Source: an uncultured Subdoligranulum sp. (GTDB lineage Bacteria; Bacillota; Clostridia; Oscillospirales; Ruminococcaceae). From it: DNA of 35,534 nucleotides. The DNA lies in contig CAJFMB010000029.1 in the NCBI GenBank assembly GCA_904390925.1, forward strand, positions 1 to 35,534, in the 5' to 3' direction. This document shows, one piece after another, positions 1 through 7,963 of this stretch (positions are counted from its first letter, which is position 1; each line of letters opens with the position of its first letter). Both the position numbers and the translations under genes were made by a program. Below the pieces are notes generated by a model. It saw only the letters and a list, made by a program, of their open reading frames with translations, did no database searches and was not told where the DNA came from.

Positions 1-1
1 A

Positions 2-283
2 TATTCAAAGAAATTCCGGCAGGAGCATGAGGAAGAAATCTTGCTGCACCAGGCCGCCAAGGAAGCCTTCAACGAGCTGAATGTGAAGAAGCTGCCCACG
101 GTCAAGGAGCTTCAGACCGAGTATGCCCGGCTGTTGGCGGATAAGAAAAAGGCTTACGGAGAGTACCGGCAGGCCCGCGCCGCCATGCGGGAGCTGCTGA
201 CGGTTAAGAACAACGTGGATCGGGTCCTGGAGATGGAGCAGACCGAGCCGCAACAGAAAGAAAAAGACCACGGCCAGCGGTGA
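2..283 (+). CDS. Probable relaxase/mobilization protein, C-terminal fragment
   Basis: The reading frame is open from the first bases of the window and stops at 281-283, so only about 93 C-terminal residues are seen. They are highly charged and helical (a YSKKFRQEHEEE segment, then KLPTVKEL, EYARLLADKKKAYGEYR and LLTVKNNVDRVLE). I recognise this as the coiled C-terminal tail of relaxases carried by Clostridia conjugative elements. The catalytic relaxase domain, with its tyrosine and metal-binding histidines, would lie upstream and cannot be checked. A strong terminator follows at 598. The assignment depends on pattern memory of the tail; another coiled-coil mobilization protein is the main alternative. 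Confidence 0.6.
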   Translation, partial: YSKKFRQEHEEEILLHQAAKEAFNELNVKKLPTVKELQTEYARLLADKKKAYGEYRQARAAMRELLTVKNNVDRVLEMEQTEPQQKEKDHGQR

Positions 284-597
284 GCCGGTCGCGGTCAAAA
301 GCGTTCGCCACACTCTCCGCAGAGAGCGTTTCGGAGGCCAACCGCCGAAGGCGGCTCTTAGGCCGGAGATGAACGCGCAGCCACAGAATGAAATTCTGTG
401 TTCAACGGGGGATTGGGGGATACCCCCAACAAGCAGCGCCGGAAGCCGAATGGCTATCCAGGGGCATCGCTTGCCAATTCTCCCCAAATCAAAATGTACC
501 CGGGTGCACCGGCGGACATTGGCCCGGGCGCTCTCCAACCCTACACCATTTATATAGGAATCTCATAAGGGTCTCGGAACCTCTGAAAATCCGCAGC
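284..597. other. Non-coding stretch with small hairpins after the relaxase gene
   Basis: I see no convincing gene in this interval. Two perfect hairpins are present: CACAGAAT/ATTCTGTG with a 3-nt loop at 382-400, and TTGGGGG/CCCCCAA with a 3-nt loop at 413-429. Neither has a T-run, so they are not simple terminators. The stretch may be an untranslated tail or structured RNA of the mobile element. Confidence 0.4.
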
Positions 598-633
598 CAG
601 CGGCCTGAACACTCGTTCGGACCGCTGTTTTTT
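598..633 (+). terminator. Intrinsic terminator of the mobilization operon
   Basis: The stem CAGCGG/CCGCTG (598-603 with 622-627) extends inward through GAAC/GTTC around an ACTC loop, with one mismatch and one wobble. Six T follow at 628-633. It separates relaxase-side transcription from the recombinase gene and pilus genes downstream. Confidence 0.8.
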
Positions 634-701
634 GTGCAACGCGGGCGGGGACGAAAATGCGGCATAATAAAAAGGAAATCCATTTTGCAAAGGAGCCGCC
701 C

Positions 702-1538
702 ATGAAACTTTCAACGATCATCCAGACCTTCGAGCACTGGCTCACCCACCGTGAGTACAGCCCCGCCACCATCCAAAAATATACCAAGGCCCTGGCCCGC
801 TTTTTCGCCGACACCGGCGCGGGCCGCCGCCCCGACCGCGAGACGGTCGCCGCCTGGCGGGACAGCCTGACGGCCAAGGGTTACACCCCTTCCACCGTCA
901 ACTCGCTGCTGGCTGCCGTCAACGACTACCAGGAGTCCATCGACAACCCGGCGGGCAAGGCAAAACCCTTAAAGCGGCAGCGTAAAATCTTTGCCGACCC
1001 GGGCCGGGAACTTTCCCGCGCCGAGTATTTCCGGCTGCTCGATGCCGCCCGCGCCACCGGCAACAAGCGCACCCAGCTGCTGCTCGAGACCATCTGCTCC
1101 ACCGGCATCCGGGTGTCGGAATTGCAGTTCGTCACGGCCGAGGCCGTCCGCCGCCGCAAGGCGTCCATCCGCTGCAAGGGCAAATGCCGGGAGATCCTGC
1201 TGCCCGCCGAACTCTGCCACCGGCTGCAAAAGTGGTGCCAGAAACACCGCATCCACAACGGCCCTGTCTTTCTGTCCCGCAGCGGCAAACCCCTCTGCCG
1301 CGTGACGGTCTGGAAGCTGTTCAAGGCGCTGTGCGAGCGCGCCAAAGTATCTGCGCGCAAAGTATTCCCGCACAATCTGCGGCACCTGTTTGCCCGGACG
1401 TTCTACAACATCGAAAAAAATATCTCGAAGCTGGCCGACCTGCTTGGTCATTCCAGCATCGAGACGACGCGGATCTATATCATGGAATCGGGCGCGGAGC
1501 ACGAGCGTTTGCTCAATCAAATGCACTTACTTTTGTGA
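702..1538 (+). CDS. Tyrosine recombinase, candidate invertase of the adjacent switch
   Basis: This 278-residue protein has the two-domain layout of an XerC/D-size tyrosine recombinase. An N-terminal SAM-like core-binding domain covers about residues 1-85 and a catalytic domain about 100-278. The active-site set looks complete: R137 in GIRVSEL, K161 in CKGKCREI, H224 and R227 in HNLRH, H250 in LLGHSS and nucleophile Y259 in TRIYI. I chose ATG 702 because AAAGGAG (689-695) precedes it at good spacing; an in-frame ATG at 657 has no such site. The gene ends 9 bp before the left inverted repeat of the invertible segment, the usual position for a dedicated DNA invertase. A homologue lacking catalytic residues follows at 1898. 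As sequenced, the segment promoter would transcribe antisense into this gene. Confidence 0.85.
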   Translation: MKLSTIIQTFEHWLTHREYSPATIQKYTKALARFFADTGAGRRPDRETVAAWRDSLTAKGYTPSTVNSLLAAVNDYQESIDNPAGKAKPLKRQRKIFADPGRELSRAEYFRLLDAARATGNKRTQLLLETICSTGIRVSELQFVTAEAVRRRKASIRCKGKCREILLPAELCHRLQKWCQKHRIHNGPVFLSRSGKPLCRVTVWKLFKALCERAKVSARKVFPHNLRHLFARTFYNIEKNISKLADLLGHSSIETTRIYIMESGAEHERLLNQMHLLL

Positions 1539-1611
1539 AATTGACGAAACCGTGGTTCTGTTTCTTACATAAGTCGTGTAGATGGCAGGCATCAAAATAC
1601 GCCTGCCACAT
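1513..1611 (-). CDS. Short leader ORF starting inside the invertible segment
   Basis: On the minus strand, a Shine-Dalgarno GAAGGAG (1628-1622) lies 10 nt before an ATG at 1611-1609, about 23 nt after the expected transcript start of the 1641-1669 promoter. In the sequenced orientation the frame codes 32 residues beginning MWQAYFDACH, crosses the left repeat and stops at 1513-1515 inside the recombinase gene on the opposite strand. If the segment is inverted, the same ATG reads through the right repeat without a stop and is in frame with the gene at 1898. The peptide itself may be meaningless; the start signals and frame relation are the point. Confidence 0.4.
   Translation of the reverse strand: MWQAYFDACHLHDLCKKQNHGFVNFTKVSAFD
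1548..1562 (+). repeat. Left inverted repeat of the switch (recombination site)
   Basis: The sequence AACCGTGGTTCTGTT is the exact reverse complement of 1836-1850. The wider site can be read as two recombinase arms around a central GT: GACGAAACC (1543-1551), GT, GGTTCTGTT (1554-1562). The right site has AC at its centre, so the two cores are in opposite orientation, which predicts inversion rather than deletion. Confidence 0.75.
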
Positions 1612-1640
1612 TGCTCTGCTACTCCTTCAGATATGAACCT

Positions 1641-1669
1641 ATATTATCACAACAGTCTCCAAAAAACAA
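1641..1669 (-). promoter_or_regulatory. Sigma-70 promoter inside the invertible segment, facing left as sequenced
   Basis: On the minus strand, -35 TTGTTT (1669-1664) and -10 TAATAT (1646-1641) are separated by exactly 17 bp. Start of transcription is expected near 1634. No comparable promoter is visible between the segment and the adhesin start at 2819, so this is the best candidate to drive the dead recombinase paralogue and the adhesin after inversion. Confidence 0.7.
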
Positions 1670-1711
1670 GGATTATCGTTAATTCTTGTTCATTTTGCTA
1701 AAAACAGGCAT

Positions 1712-1759
1712 AAAAAAACAGTCGGGCAGGGTAAGAAATTCACTTCCCGACAACTTTTT
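1712..1759. terminator. Bidirectional terminator inside the invertible segment
   Basis: The stem GTCGGG/CCCGAC (1721-1726 with 1746-1751) has T5 at 1755-1759 on the plus strand and a seven-A run at 1712-1718 that becomes T7 on the minus strand. It lies behind the segment promoter in either orientation and would block read-through from outside. This insulation is typical of switch design. Confidence 0.65.
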
Positions 1760-1835
1760 CATGACTGCTTTTCGAAGATTCATTCAAAAAACGCGAAAGT
1801 GCGTAATACCGCGATTGACCTATGTTAAAAGCAGT

Positions 1836-1855
1836 AACAGAACCACGGTTCTGTT
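1836..1855 (-). repeat. Right inverted repeat of the switch (recombination site)
   Basis: The first 15 bp match the left repeat in inverse orientation. The full site AACAGAACC-AC-GGTTCTGTT is a perfect 9-2-9 palindrome around a non-palindromic AC core. This is how paired tyrosine recombinase protomers bind a crossover site. It ends 42 bp before the ATG at 1898. Confidence 0.75.
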
Positions 1856-1897
1856 CTAATTCTCGGCGACCAAACAAGGAAGGAGGCAGTTGCACGT

Positions 1898-2728
1898 ATG
1901 GACGATGAAATTTTGAAAGGTTATTCCATTTCAGAATTTTTGCAAAGTGAAAAATGTGCCGGCTGGAACCCCGACACCCGCCGCTATTACACCAACTGCC
2001 TGCAAGACCTGCTCGCCTTCACCCGCCAGCACGGTGAGCCGACCGAACAGCTCCTGACCGACTGGGTCAACCACCTGAAACAGACCTACGGCTGCAAGAC
2101 GGTCAACGTGCACATCGCGGCCGCCAACCAGTATTTTCGCTGGTGTGGGCGCCTGGATCTGCTGCGGGAACACATCAAATCGGAAACAACGACCGACCCG
2201 CCCACGCCCACCGTCACCCGGGCCGAGTACCTCAAGCTGCTGCGCGCAGCCCGGGCGCTGGGCAAGCAGCGGACCTACCTTTTAATCAAGCTCTTCGCCA
2301 CCACAGACCTGCCGCTGCAATGCCTCGACCAGGTCACGGCGGAAGTGGTCAAAGCCGGGCAGGGAACCTTGAACTACCACGGTGTCACCATCGACTTCCG
2401 ATGTCCGCCGCCCTTGCAGCGGGAACTGCTCAACTACATGGCGCGTAACGGCGTCTACCGCGGGCCGGTGTTCGTCACCCGCAACAACCGGCCAATCAGC
2501 CGCATCGCGGTGTTCCGAAGTATGCAGGAGCTTTGCAGCGCCGCCGGCGTGCCCGAGGAAAAGGGCAATCCGCGCAGCTTCCGCAACCTGTACAAGACAA
2601 CGCAGCAGGAGCTGGACGACCGTTTGGCGGTGCTGAAAAACCAGATGTACGACCAGATGATCGAGATGGAGCAGGCAGCCATCGGCTGGCCGGCGCAGGA
2701 TGAAACCGCCGCCGGTCGTTCCGCCTGA
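1898..2728 (+). CDS. Catalytically dead tyrosine recombinase paralogue
   Basis: The 276-residue protein is clearly homologous to the recombinase at 702: TRAEYLKLLRAARALGKQRT matches SRAEYFRLLDAARATGNKRT, and both keep GPVF followed by a similar segment. The catalytic positions are lost. GIRVSEL became DLPLQCL (no first Arg), the beta-hairpin Lys is gone, HNLRH became RSFRN, and the C-terminal box with His and the Tyr nucleophile is missing. A DNA-binding accessory, regulator or directionality factor for the switch is likely; strand cleavage is not. ATG 1898 has AGGAGG at 1881-1886. If the upstream segment inverts, the frame opens 37 codons further upstream; as sequenced, a TAA at 1835-1837 blocks it. 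The adhesin follows 90 bp later with no visible promoter of its own, suggesting co-transcription. Confidence 0.75.
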   Translation: MDDEILKGYSISEFLQSEKCAGWNPDTRRYYTNCLQDLLAFTRQHGEPTEQLLTDWVNHLKQTYGCKTVNVHIAAANQYFRWCGRLDLLREHIKSETTTDPPTPTVTRAEYLKLLRAARALGKQRTYLLIKLFATTDLPLQCLDQVTAEVVKAGQGTLNYHGVTIDFRCPPPLQRELLNYMARNGVYRGPVFVTRNNRPISRIAVFRSMQELCSAAGVPEEKGNPRSFRNLYKTTQQELDDRLAVLKNQMYDQMIEMEQAAIGWPAQDETAAGRSA

Positions 2729-2818
2729 CAATGCCGAAAATCTTTTAATCAAAATAAATCCGAACCCGGTCCCAACAGTCCGGGCCAACCACCCGGAAGA
2801 TGAGGAGTTGAATCTACC

Positions 2819-5800
2819 ATGAAAAAACGTGTACTCAGTGCATTGCTGGTGCTCTGTATGGCCTGCGGGCTGGTGAGCACCGCATGGGCGGCTGACGGCG
2901 GGCAGGCCACGCGGGAAACCGCTGAAAAGCCCGGCATCATGCTGCTGGATGCAGAAGGCATGGATCAGCAGCCGCCAGCCGACCCGACGGCCACGCCATC
3001 CGCTTCGCCCGCCGCTGACCCGACGGCGACCCCGGCCCCCACAGCCGAGCCGACCGCGGAGCCTTCGGCCACGCCGGACGCGACCGAAGCCACCGAAGTG
3101 ACCGCGACCCCCGCGCCCGAAAATTCTGAAAATACGGATGCCGAGCCCACGGCCACGCCGGACGCAACCCCCTCGACTTCAATGAATACCAAGGTCGAGA
3201 TCGACGGCCAGACGGTTGATGTGCTCGTCGATGTGCCGGAAGGCGCGTTTGATGAGGGCGTCAACCCGGTTCTGCATGCCACGGCCGTGACCGGCGAGGA
3301 CGCTGACAAGGCCGCCGAGACGGTGGCCGAGCAGACCGGCGCGACCTTCGACGGTATGTTCGTGCTGGATGTTTATTTTACGGACGGTGAGGACGGCGTC
3401 GAGGAAATCGAGCCGGCAAAACCCGTCTCAGTCCGCTTCGAGCTGCCCGAGGCCGTCCTGCCCGAGGACATCGACGCGAGCACCCTGACCGTCCACCACC
3501 TGGCCGAGGAGAAGGACGAGGCCGGCAAGCCCGTCACTGATGAGAACGGCGAGGCGGTCGTCAACGTCGAGACCGTCGCTACCGCCACCACCGAGGACGA
3601 GGTAGAAGGCGTCGTCGCCCTGAGCGCCGAGGCCGCCGAGAAGGCGGAAGCTCCCGCAGAAGTCGCCCGCATCGACGAACTGCCCGAACTGCAGGCCGAG
3701 GTTGCGGAGGATGCTGAGGAAGAAGCTGAGGAGCCGGGCGCTGTAGCGCAGTTTGAGGTGGATGGTTTCTCTGTATTCATGATCACGTGGAGCGGGAACT
3801 ATACGGTCACGGTCCATTATGTTGACCAGGATGGCAATGAACTGACAAACACAGGATTTACTACCCAGGAAGTCGTTGAACTCGCGTACAATCAATACGG
3901 CGATAATGAAATCAACTTTAAGGACGACTATGCCAATCCGGCTCAGTTTGAAGCAAATAATAATACCTATACATTCCAATATGCCAAATACAATGGTTGG
4001 CAGGAATACAGTCAGACAGTAACAAGGTTGGTAGCAAGTCTAGGAAATAGATATTATCCTGTTTACACATTTTATAATGGAAACCTGACGGTATACACAC
4101 TTAACAGCAACTCAGGCGATAAAACCGTTGACGTATACCTGGTGTATACTGTGACGCCTAATTCAGACGAGCACCTGACGATCCAAGATAGCATCGCGAA
4201 CAATGGTCTGTTTACGGCGGTCCTCCGCAGCGATGTTGTTGGAGAAGGCGATTCCGTTACTTACAAATGGGAACGCAGTCTGACCGGCGAAGAAAACAGT
4301 TGGCAAGAAGTAACATCGCAAACCGTCACCGATGACAAATTGAACTGGGACAGTGAAAACACACCGAACCAGATCAACGTGGCATTGGATGCACAGCTGG
4401 TTGATACAGTGGATAACCAGCGGTATATCTATCGCGCAACGGCAACGGTTACCCACAGTGATGACTCTGTCAGTACCTACACAGCAACGCAGCAGGTTCC
4501 TTATTACATCCAGCTCCAGAACGGCAGCTTTGAATATCCTGACGCAGGCGCTACACACATCCAGATTCCGAATGATACGGATGGACTGATTTGGAAAACC
4601 ACAGGTGAAGGAGGTTCAAATCACCAGGGAGCAGATATTGAAATCGCATACGGCACGGATAGTCCGTATGGTGCCGGCGGCGCGGCTGACGGAAATCAGT
4701 TTGCAGAGCTGAACTGCGAAGCCTATGGCGCACTGTACCAGGACGTGATGACAGTACCGGGATCAACGCTGAACTGGAGTTTGGCACATCTGGCCCGAAA
4801 AAATGATAACAATGCCCCCGATACAATGGCGCTGGTTATTATGCCCGCGGATCAAGCAGATACTGTTGTTAGTCAATTGACAGCGGTCGCAAATGATGAT
4901 CGACTCTCCAACCAAGAAAGGGTTCGGCGAATTCAGCAAATCCTAGCGCGAATTGATGATCAAGCCGGTGTTTATGTTAAAGAGTTTACAAGTGGAACCC
5001 GCGCATCGGAAGGTGAGTGGCAGGTTTATTCAAGTGATGATCGTGGCTCCGAAACATACACTGTGCCGGAGCGGCAATACCTGACCCGCTTCTTCTTTGT
5101 GGCAGTGAGCACTGGCAGCGGTAACGCAACAGTCGGAAACCTGCTGGATGATGTTTGGTTCAGTACGCATATGCAGCCCCCCGCCGATGATGAGGCGCGT
5201 CTGATCGTCAGCAAAACTGTCAGCGGCTTGGATTGGGCAAATCTGCCGGATACCTATTCCGTTACTTTGAAAGTGGATGCCCAAGGCACGGAAGATGACG
5301 AGAATGTTGTTTTTAGCAAGGCAGATTTCACCGCGAATGACGATGGAACCTATACGGCATCGAAGACCATTACATATAAGGTAACAGCAAATACGGGCAG
5401 CCAGACTGTAACGGTCACCGAAAGCGGTGGCAGTGTCACGGGTTACACGGTGAGCACGTCGTACAAGGTGGACAATGATGAACCGCAGCAGGCATCTACG
5501 ACCGGAAATGTTACGGTTCCGGCGAAAGAAACGGTCGAGGTCGCGTTTACCAATGCGTATACCTCCACAGCGCCAAAGGATGTCCCTATCAGTACCGGCA
5601 AGCGTGCCGACCGAAAGGAGGATGGAACATACGACCTGTCGCTTTCTGTCAGCGGCGATATTGAAAGGGTTGGCGGCGAAACGCAGGAACTGGACATTCT
5701 GTTTATCCTGGACAAATCCGGAAGCATGGATGACGATTGGGGCGGAGAAGGCTCACGCATGAAGGCGGCCACGGACGCGATTACCCAAATTGTCAGCGGC

Positions 5801-7963
5801 CTGGATGAAACTCGTGGTTTGGATACGCAGTACGCTCTGGTTACCTTCTCTGGTGATAAAGGCACTTGGTTTCCGCTTATAGGGTATTTTGATTCGCCCT
5901 ACAATGATGCAACCATTACACAAGGCTGGACAGATGGTGATACATTGCTGACCCGGTTGCCGGGAGAATATGACGGCGATGGCGGAACCAACTATGAGGC
6001 CGGCTTTAGAACGGGAGCTGCGGTTCTATCTCAGGCGCGTGATGGTGCCACCAGAGCGGTAATCTTCCTTTCTGATGGTAAGCCTACCTACTATTATGAT
6101 GCGGATGGAGAGACCCAAGGCAATGGCAGCGATTTTGAACAGACCGGTCTGGACAACGCGGAGCTGTATTGCAGCAGTTTGGATGCGGACTATTTCTACA
6201 CAGTTGGCATGACCTCGGATTCGGAAACAACGCTGGCAGATAATTTGCAATCGCTGGTTGATGCCGCTACCCACATCACAAATAAACACGCATATACCAC
6301 GAGCGAGCAAGATCGGAATAGCCTGCTCAACATCTTCAAGGCGATTCAGCAGCAGTTGACTTTCTACGCGGCGCAGAATGTTGTTATGCACGATACGCTG
6401 AGTGATTGGGTCGAAGTGCCTGACGAAGACAATGTTCAGTTCACCGTTAGTCTGGAAACCCGCGATGAGCAAGGTGATTGGGTTACTTCCGAGACAAAAA
6501 CGGTACCCGGTACCGATGATGAGAACTACGCAATGTTCACAACCACTTCCCAAAATGAGGAAGGAGAATCGGTAACAGATCAGGTATATATCATTCCCAC
6601 CTATGATGCGGAAACCAAGTCCATCAAGGTCAAGTTGGCTGCAAGTGCGGATGGTTCGGATATGACCTATGCCCTTGCGCCCGGTTACCGCTATACGGTG
6701 TCGCTGGTCATTCAGCCCAATGATGATGCTATTGATGTAGGCATGGACAGTGACGATGCCAAACAGACGCCAGATGCGGATACGGGTACACATTCTGACA
6801 ATTCGGCAACCACAGACGTTGACGAAAGTCAGAAGGGCTTCTGGAGCAATGATAATGACAACGCCTATGTCAGCTACAACGTGGGAACCAATGAGAACAA
6901 AAAGGACTTCCCGAAACCTGTTGTTCAGGTGCCCGCTGAAACCTATGGCAATTTGACCCTGAAAAAGGAAGTTGTTGATGGAAGTACCGCAACACCAACA
7001 CCGATCGCCGATCCCCAGGTTGCTGGCACAACAGAGGGTTCTTTGGTAGACGCAACATATACCTTTACCGTAACTGCAACCGGCGAACTGGCTGATAAGG
7101 TTGCCAATAAGTCGTATCCGACAGAAAATCCAACCATTACGTTTGGCTCTGTAACTGGCACAGGGGATACGCGGACGGCCAGCGGTACTGTAACGGTGCC
7201 GGTAGATAATGATGGCGTGACGATCGAGGGACTCCCGACCGGTGCATATACCATTACCGAGGAGAACCCAGCACCGGAAATCACAAGCGATGAAAAGAGC
7301 TACTATTATGATACCCAGGCCATCGATCACGATGGTGTAGCTGAAGTAGACAAAGACACACCGTGTACGGTTACCGTTACCAACACCTACAAACCGTACC
7401 GCAGCATCACGATCCAAAAGATGGTTGACGGCGAACTTGGCGATAAGACCATGCCGTTTACATTTACCACGACCGTACAGCGTGGTACGGGCACAGAGGC
7501 TGTATACATTGATGCAACATCTGTGACGGTGAATGGTGATACGGTCAATGCTGACCTGAATCCGCAGACGAGTCTGGCGCAGGATAAGCAAGCTGCATTC
7601 GATCCAAATGATGATTCGTACACTTTGGCGCATAATGAATCGATCACGATTACAAAGCTGAAAGACGGCGACATAATCGTAATCAATGAACCCGATGCTG
7701 AGGGCGATGGTTATGACGTTTCCTATTTGAACGAGGCAAACGATACATTGGATAGTGATGCAACGTACCAATTTGTGGTGAGCGCAGACACTGATGGGAG
7801 CACGATCACGGTCAAAAACTTCCATGACATTATCCCCGCCACTGGCCTCGAATCCAACCACACCGCCCCCTACACCCTGATGGTCACCGCCGCTGGTGTC
7901 GCAGGTATGGCGTTGATCGGCAGCATTGTTGCCCGCCGCATTCGCCGCCGGCGTGAGGAATGA
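2819..7963 (+). CDS. Large sortase-anchored pilus tip adhesin with a von Willebrand factor A domain
   Basis: The 1714-residue surface protein starts with a signal peptide (residues 1-24, hydrophobic core then AWA). A Pro/Thr/Ala linker of PTATP-type repeats follows (about 50-120), then an acidic region to about 320. A galactose-binding-like segment beginning NGSFEYPD lies near 565, an Ig-like region about 795-920, and a VWA domain about 923-1190 with the metal-site motif D965-K-S967-G-S969. Two Cna-B/Spy0128-like isopeptide domains precede the end (about 1380-1670). The cell-wall signal is IPATG (1672-1676), then a hydrophobic stretch and a RRIRRRREE tail. RrgA-type pneumococcal tip adhesins combine VWA and isopeptide domains in this way. 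GAGGAG at 2802-2807 supports the start. Base composition is mosaic: both ends are GC-rich and the middle (about 3790-7810) is not. The adhesin is likely under switch control. Confidence 0.85.
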   Translation: MKKRVLSALLVLCMACGLVSTAWAADGGQATRETAEKPGIMLLDAEGMDQQPPADPTATPSASPAADPTATPAPTAEPTAEPSATPDATEATEVTATPAPENSENTDAEPTATPDATPSTSMNTKVEIDGQTVDVLVDVPEGAFDEGVNPVLHATAVTGEDADKAAETVAEQTGATFDGMFVLDVYFTDGEDGVEEIEPAKPVSVRFELPEAVLPEDIDASTLTVHHLAEEKDEAGKPVTDENGEAVVNVETVATATTEDEVEGVVALSAEAAEKAEAPAEVARIDELPELQAEVAEDAEEEAEEPGAVAQFEVDGFSVFMITWSGNYTVTVHYVDQDGNELTNTGFTTQEVVELAYNQYGDNEINFKDDYANPAQFEANNNTYTFQYAKYNGWQEYSQTVTRLVASLGNRYYPVYTFYNGNLTVYTLNSNSGDKTVDVYLVYTVTPNSDEHLTIQDSIANNGLFTAVLRSDVVGEGDSVTYKWERSLTGEENSWQEVTSQTVTDDKLNWDSENTPNQINVALDAQLVDTVDNQRYIYRATATVTHSDDSVSTYTATQQVPYYIQLQNGSFEYPDAGATHIQIPNDTDGLIWKTTGEGGSNHQGADIEIAYGTDSPYGAGGAADGNQFAELNCEAYGALYQDVMTVPGSTLNWSLAHLARKNDNNAPDTMALVIMPADQADTVVSQLTAVANDDRLSNQERVRRIQQILARIDDQAGVYVKEFTSGTRASEGEWQVYSSDDRGSETYTVPERQYLTRFFFVAVSTGSGNATVGNLLDDVWFSTHMQPPADDEARLIVSKTVSGLDWANLPDTYSVTLKVDAQGTEDDENVVFSKADFTANDDGTYTASKTITYKVTANTGSQTVTVTESGGSVTGYTVSTSYKVDNDEPQQASTTGNVTVPAKETVEVAFTNAYTSTAPKDVPISTGKRADRKEDGTYDLSLSVSGDIERVGGETQELDILFILDKSGSMDDDWGGEGSRMKAATDAITQIVSGLDETRGLDTQYALVTFSGDKGTWFPLIGYFDSPYNDATITQGWTDGDTLLTRLPGEYDGDGGTNYEAGFRTGAAVLSQARDGATRAVIFLSDGKPTYYYDADGETQGNGSDFEQTGLDNAELYCSSLDADYFYTVGMTSDSETTLADNLQSLVDAATHITNKHAYTTSEQDRNSLLNIFKAIQQQLTFYAAQNVVMHDTLSDWVEVPDEDNVQFTVSLETRDEQGDWVTSETKTVPGTDDENYAMFTTTSQNEEGESVTDQVYIIPTYDAETKSIKVKLAASADGSDMTYALAPGYRYTVSLVIQPNDDAIDVGMDSDDAKQTPDADTGTHSDNSATTDVDESQKGFWSNDNDNAYVSYNVGTNENKKDFPKPVVQVPAETYGNLTLKKEVVDGSTATPTPIADPQVAGTTEGSLVDATYTFTVTATGELADKVANKSYPTENPTITFGSVTGTGDTRTASGTVTVPVDNDGVTIEGLPTGAYTITEENPAPEITSDEKSYYYDTQAIDHDGVAEVDKDTPCTVTVTNTYKPYRSITIQKMVDGELGDKTMPFTFTTTVQRGTGTEAVYIDATSVTVNGDTVNADLNPQTSLAQDKQAAFDPNDDSYTLAHNESITITKLKDGDIIVINEPDAEGDGYDVSYLNEANDTLDSDATYQFVVSADTDGSTITVKNFHDIIPATGLESNHTAPYTLMVTAAGVAGMALIGSIVARRIRRRREE

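Larger units (their letters stand above)
1548..1850. other. Putative invertible DNA segment (phase switch) upstream of the pilus genes
   Basis: Perfect 15-bp inverted repeats (1548-1562 and 1836-1850) flank 273 bp that contain a promoter with start signals and a bidirectional terminator. The segment lies between an intact tyrosine recombinase and its catalytically dead paralogue, and the pilus tip adhesin follows. Inversion maps position x to 3398-x. As sequenced, the promoter points left, so rightward genes are judged OFF. Inverted, its -35 would sit at 1729-1734 and its -10 at 1752-1757, pointing at 1898. Inverted repeats with a nearby tyrosine recombinase and a promoter between them are the hallmark of known invertible promoters. 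That this one inverts is inference. Confidence 0.7.

Noticed and set aside
1686-1714. A rightward promoter-like pair TTGTTC-17-CATAAA in the invertible segment
   Set aside because: It is weaker than the leftward promoter and runs straight into the terminator at 1721-1759, so it should not express the pilus genes.
2970-3180. Tandem short repeats that might suggest a repeat array
   Set aside because: They encode PTATP-type linker codons in frame and have no spacer structure; no CRISPR array was seen anywhere in the window.
6026-7861. A long open frame on the minus strand inside the adhesin gene
   Set aside because: It is antisense to clear VWA and isopeptide domains, is Ile/Cys/Arg-rich without any motif, and has no ribosome site; the opposite-strand codon pattern explains its length.
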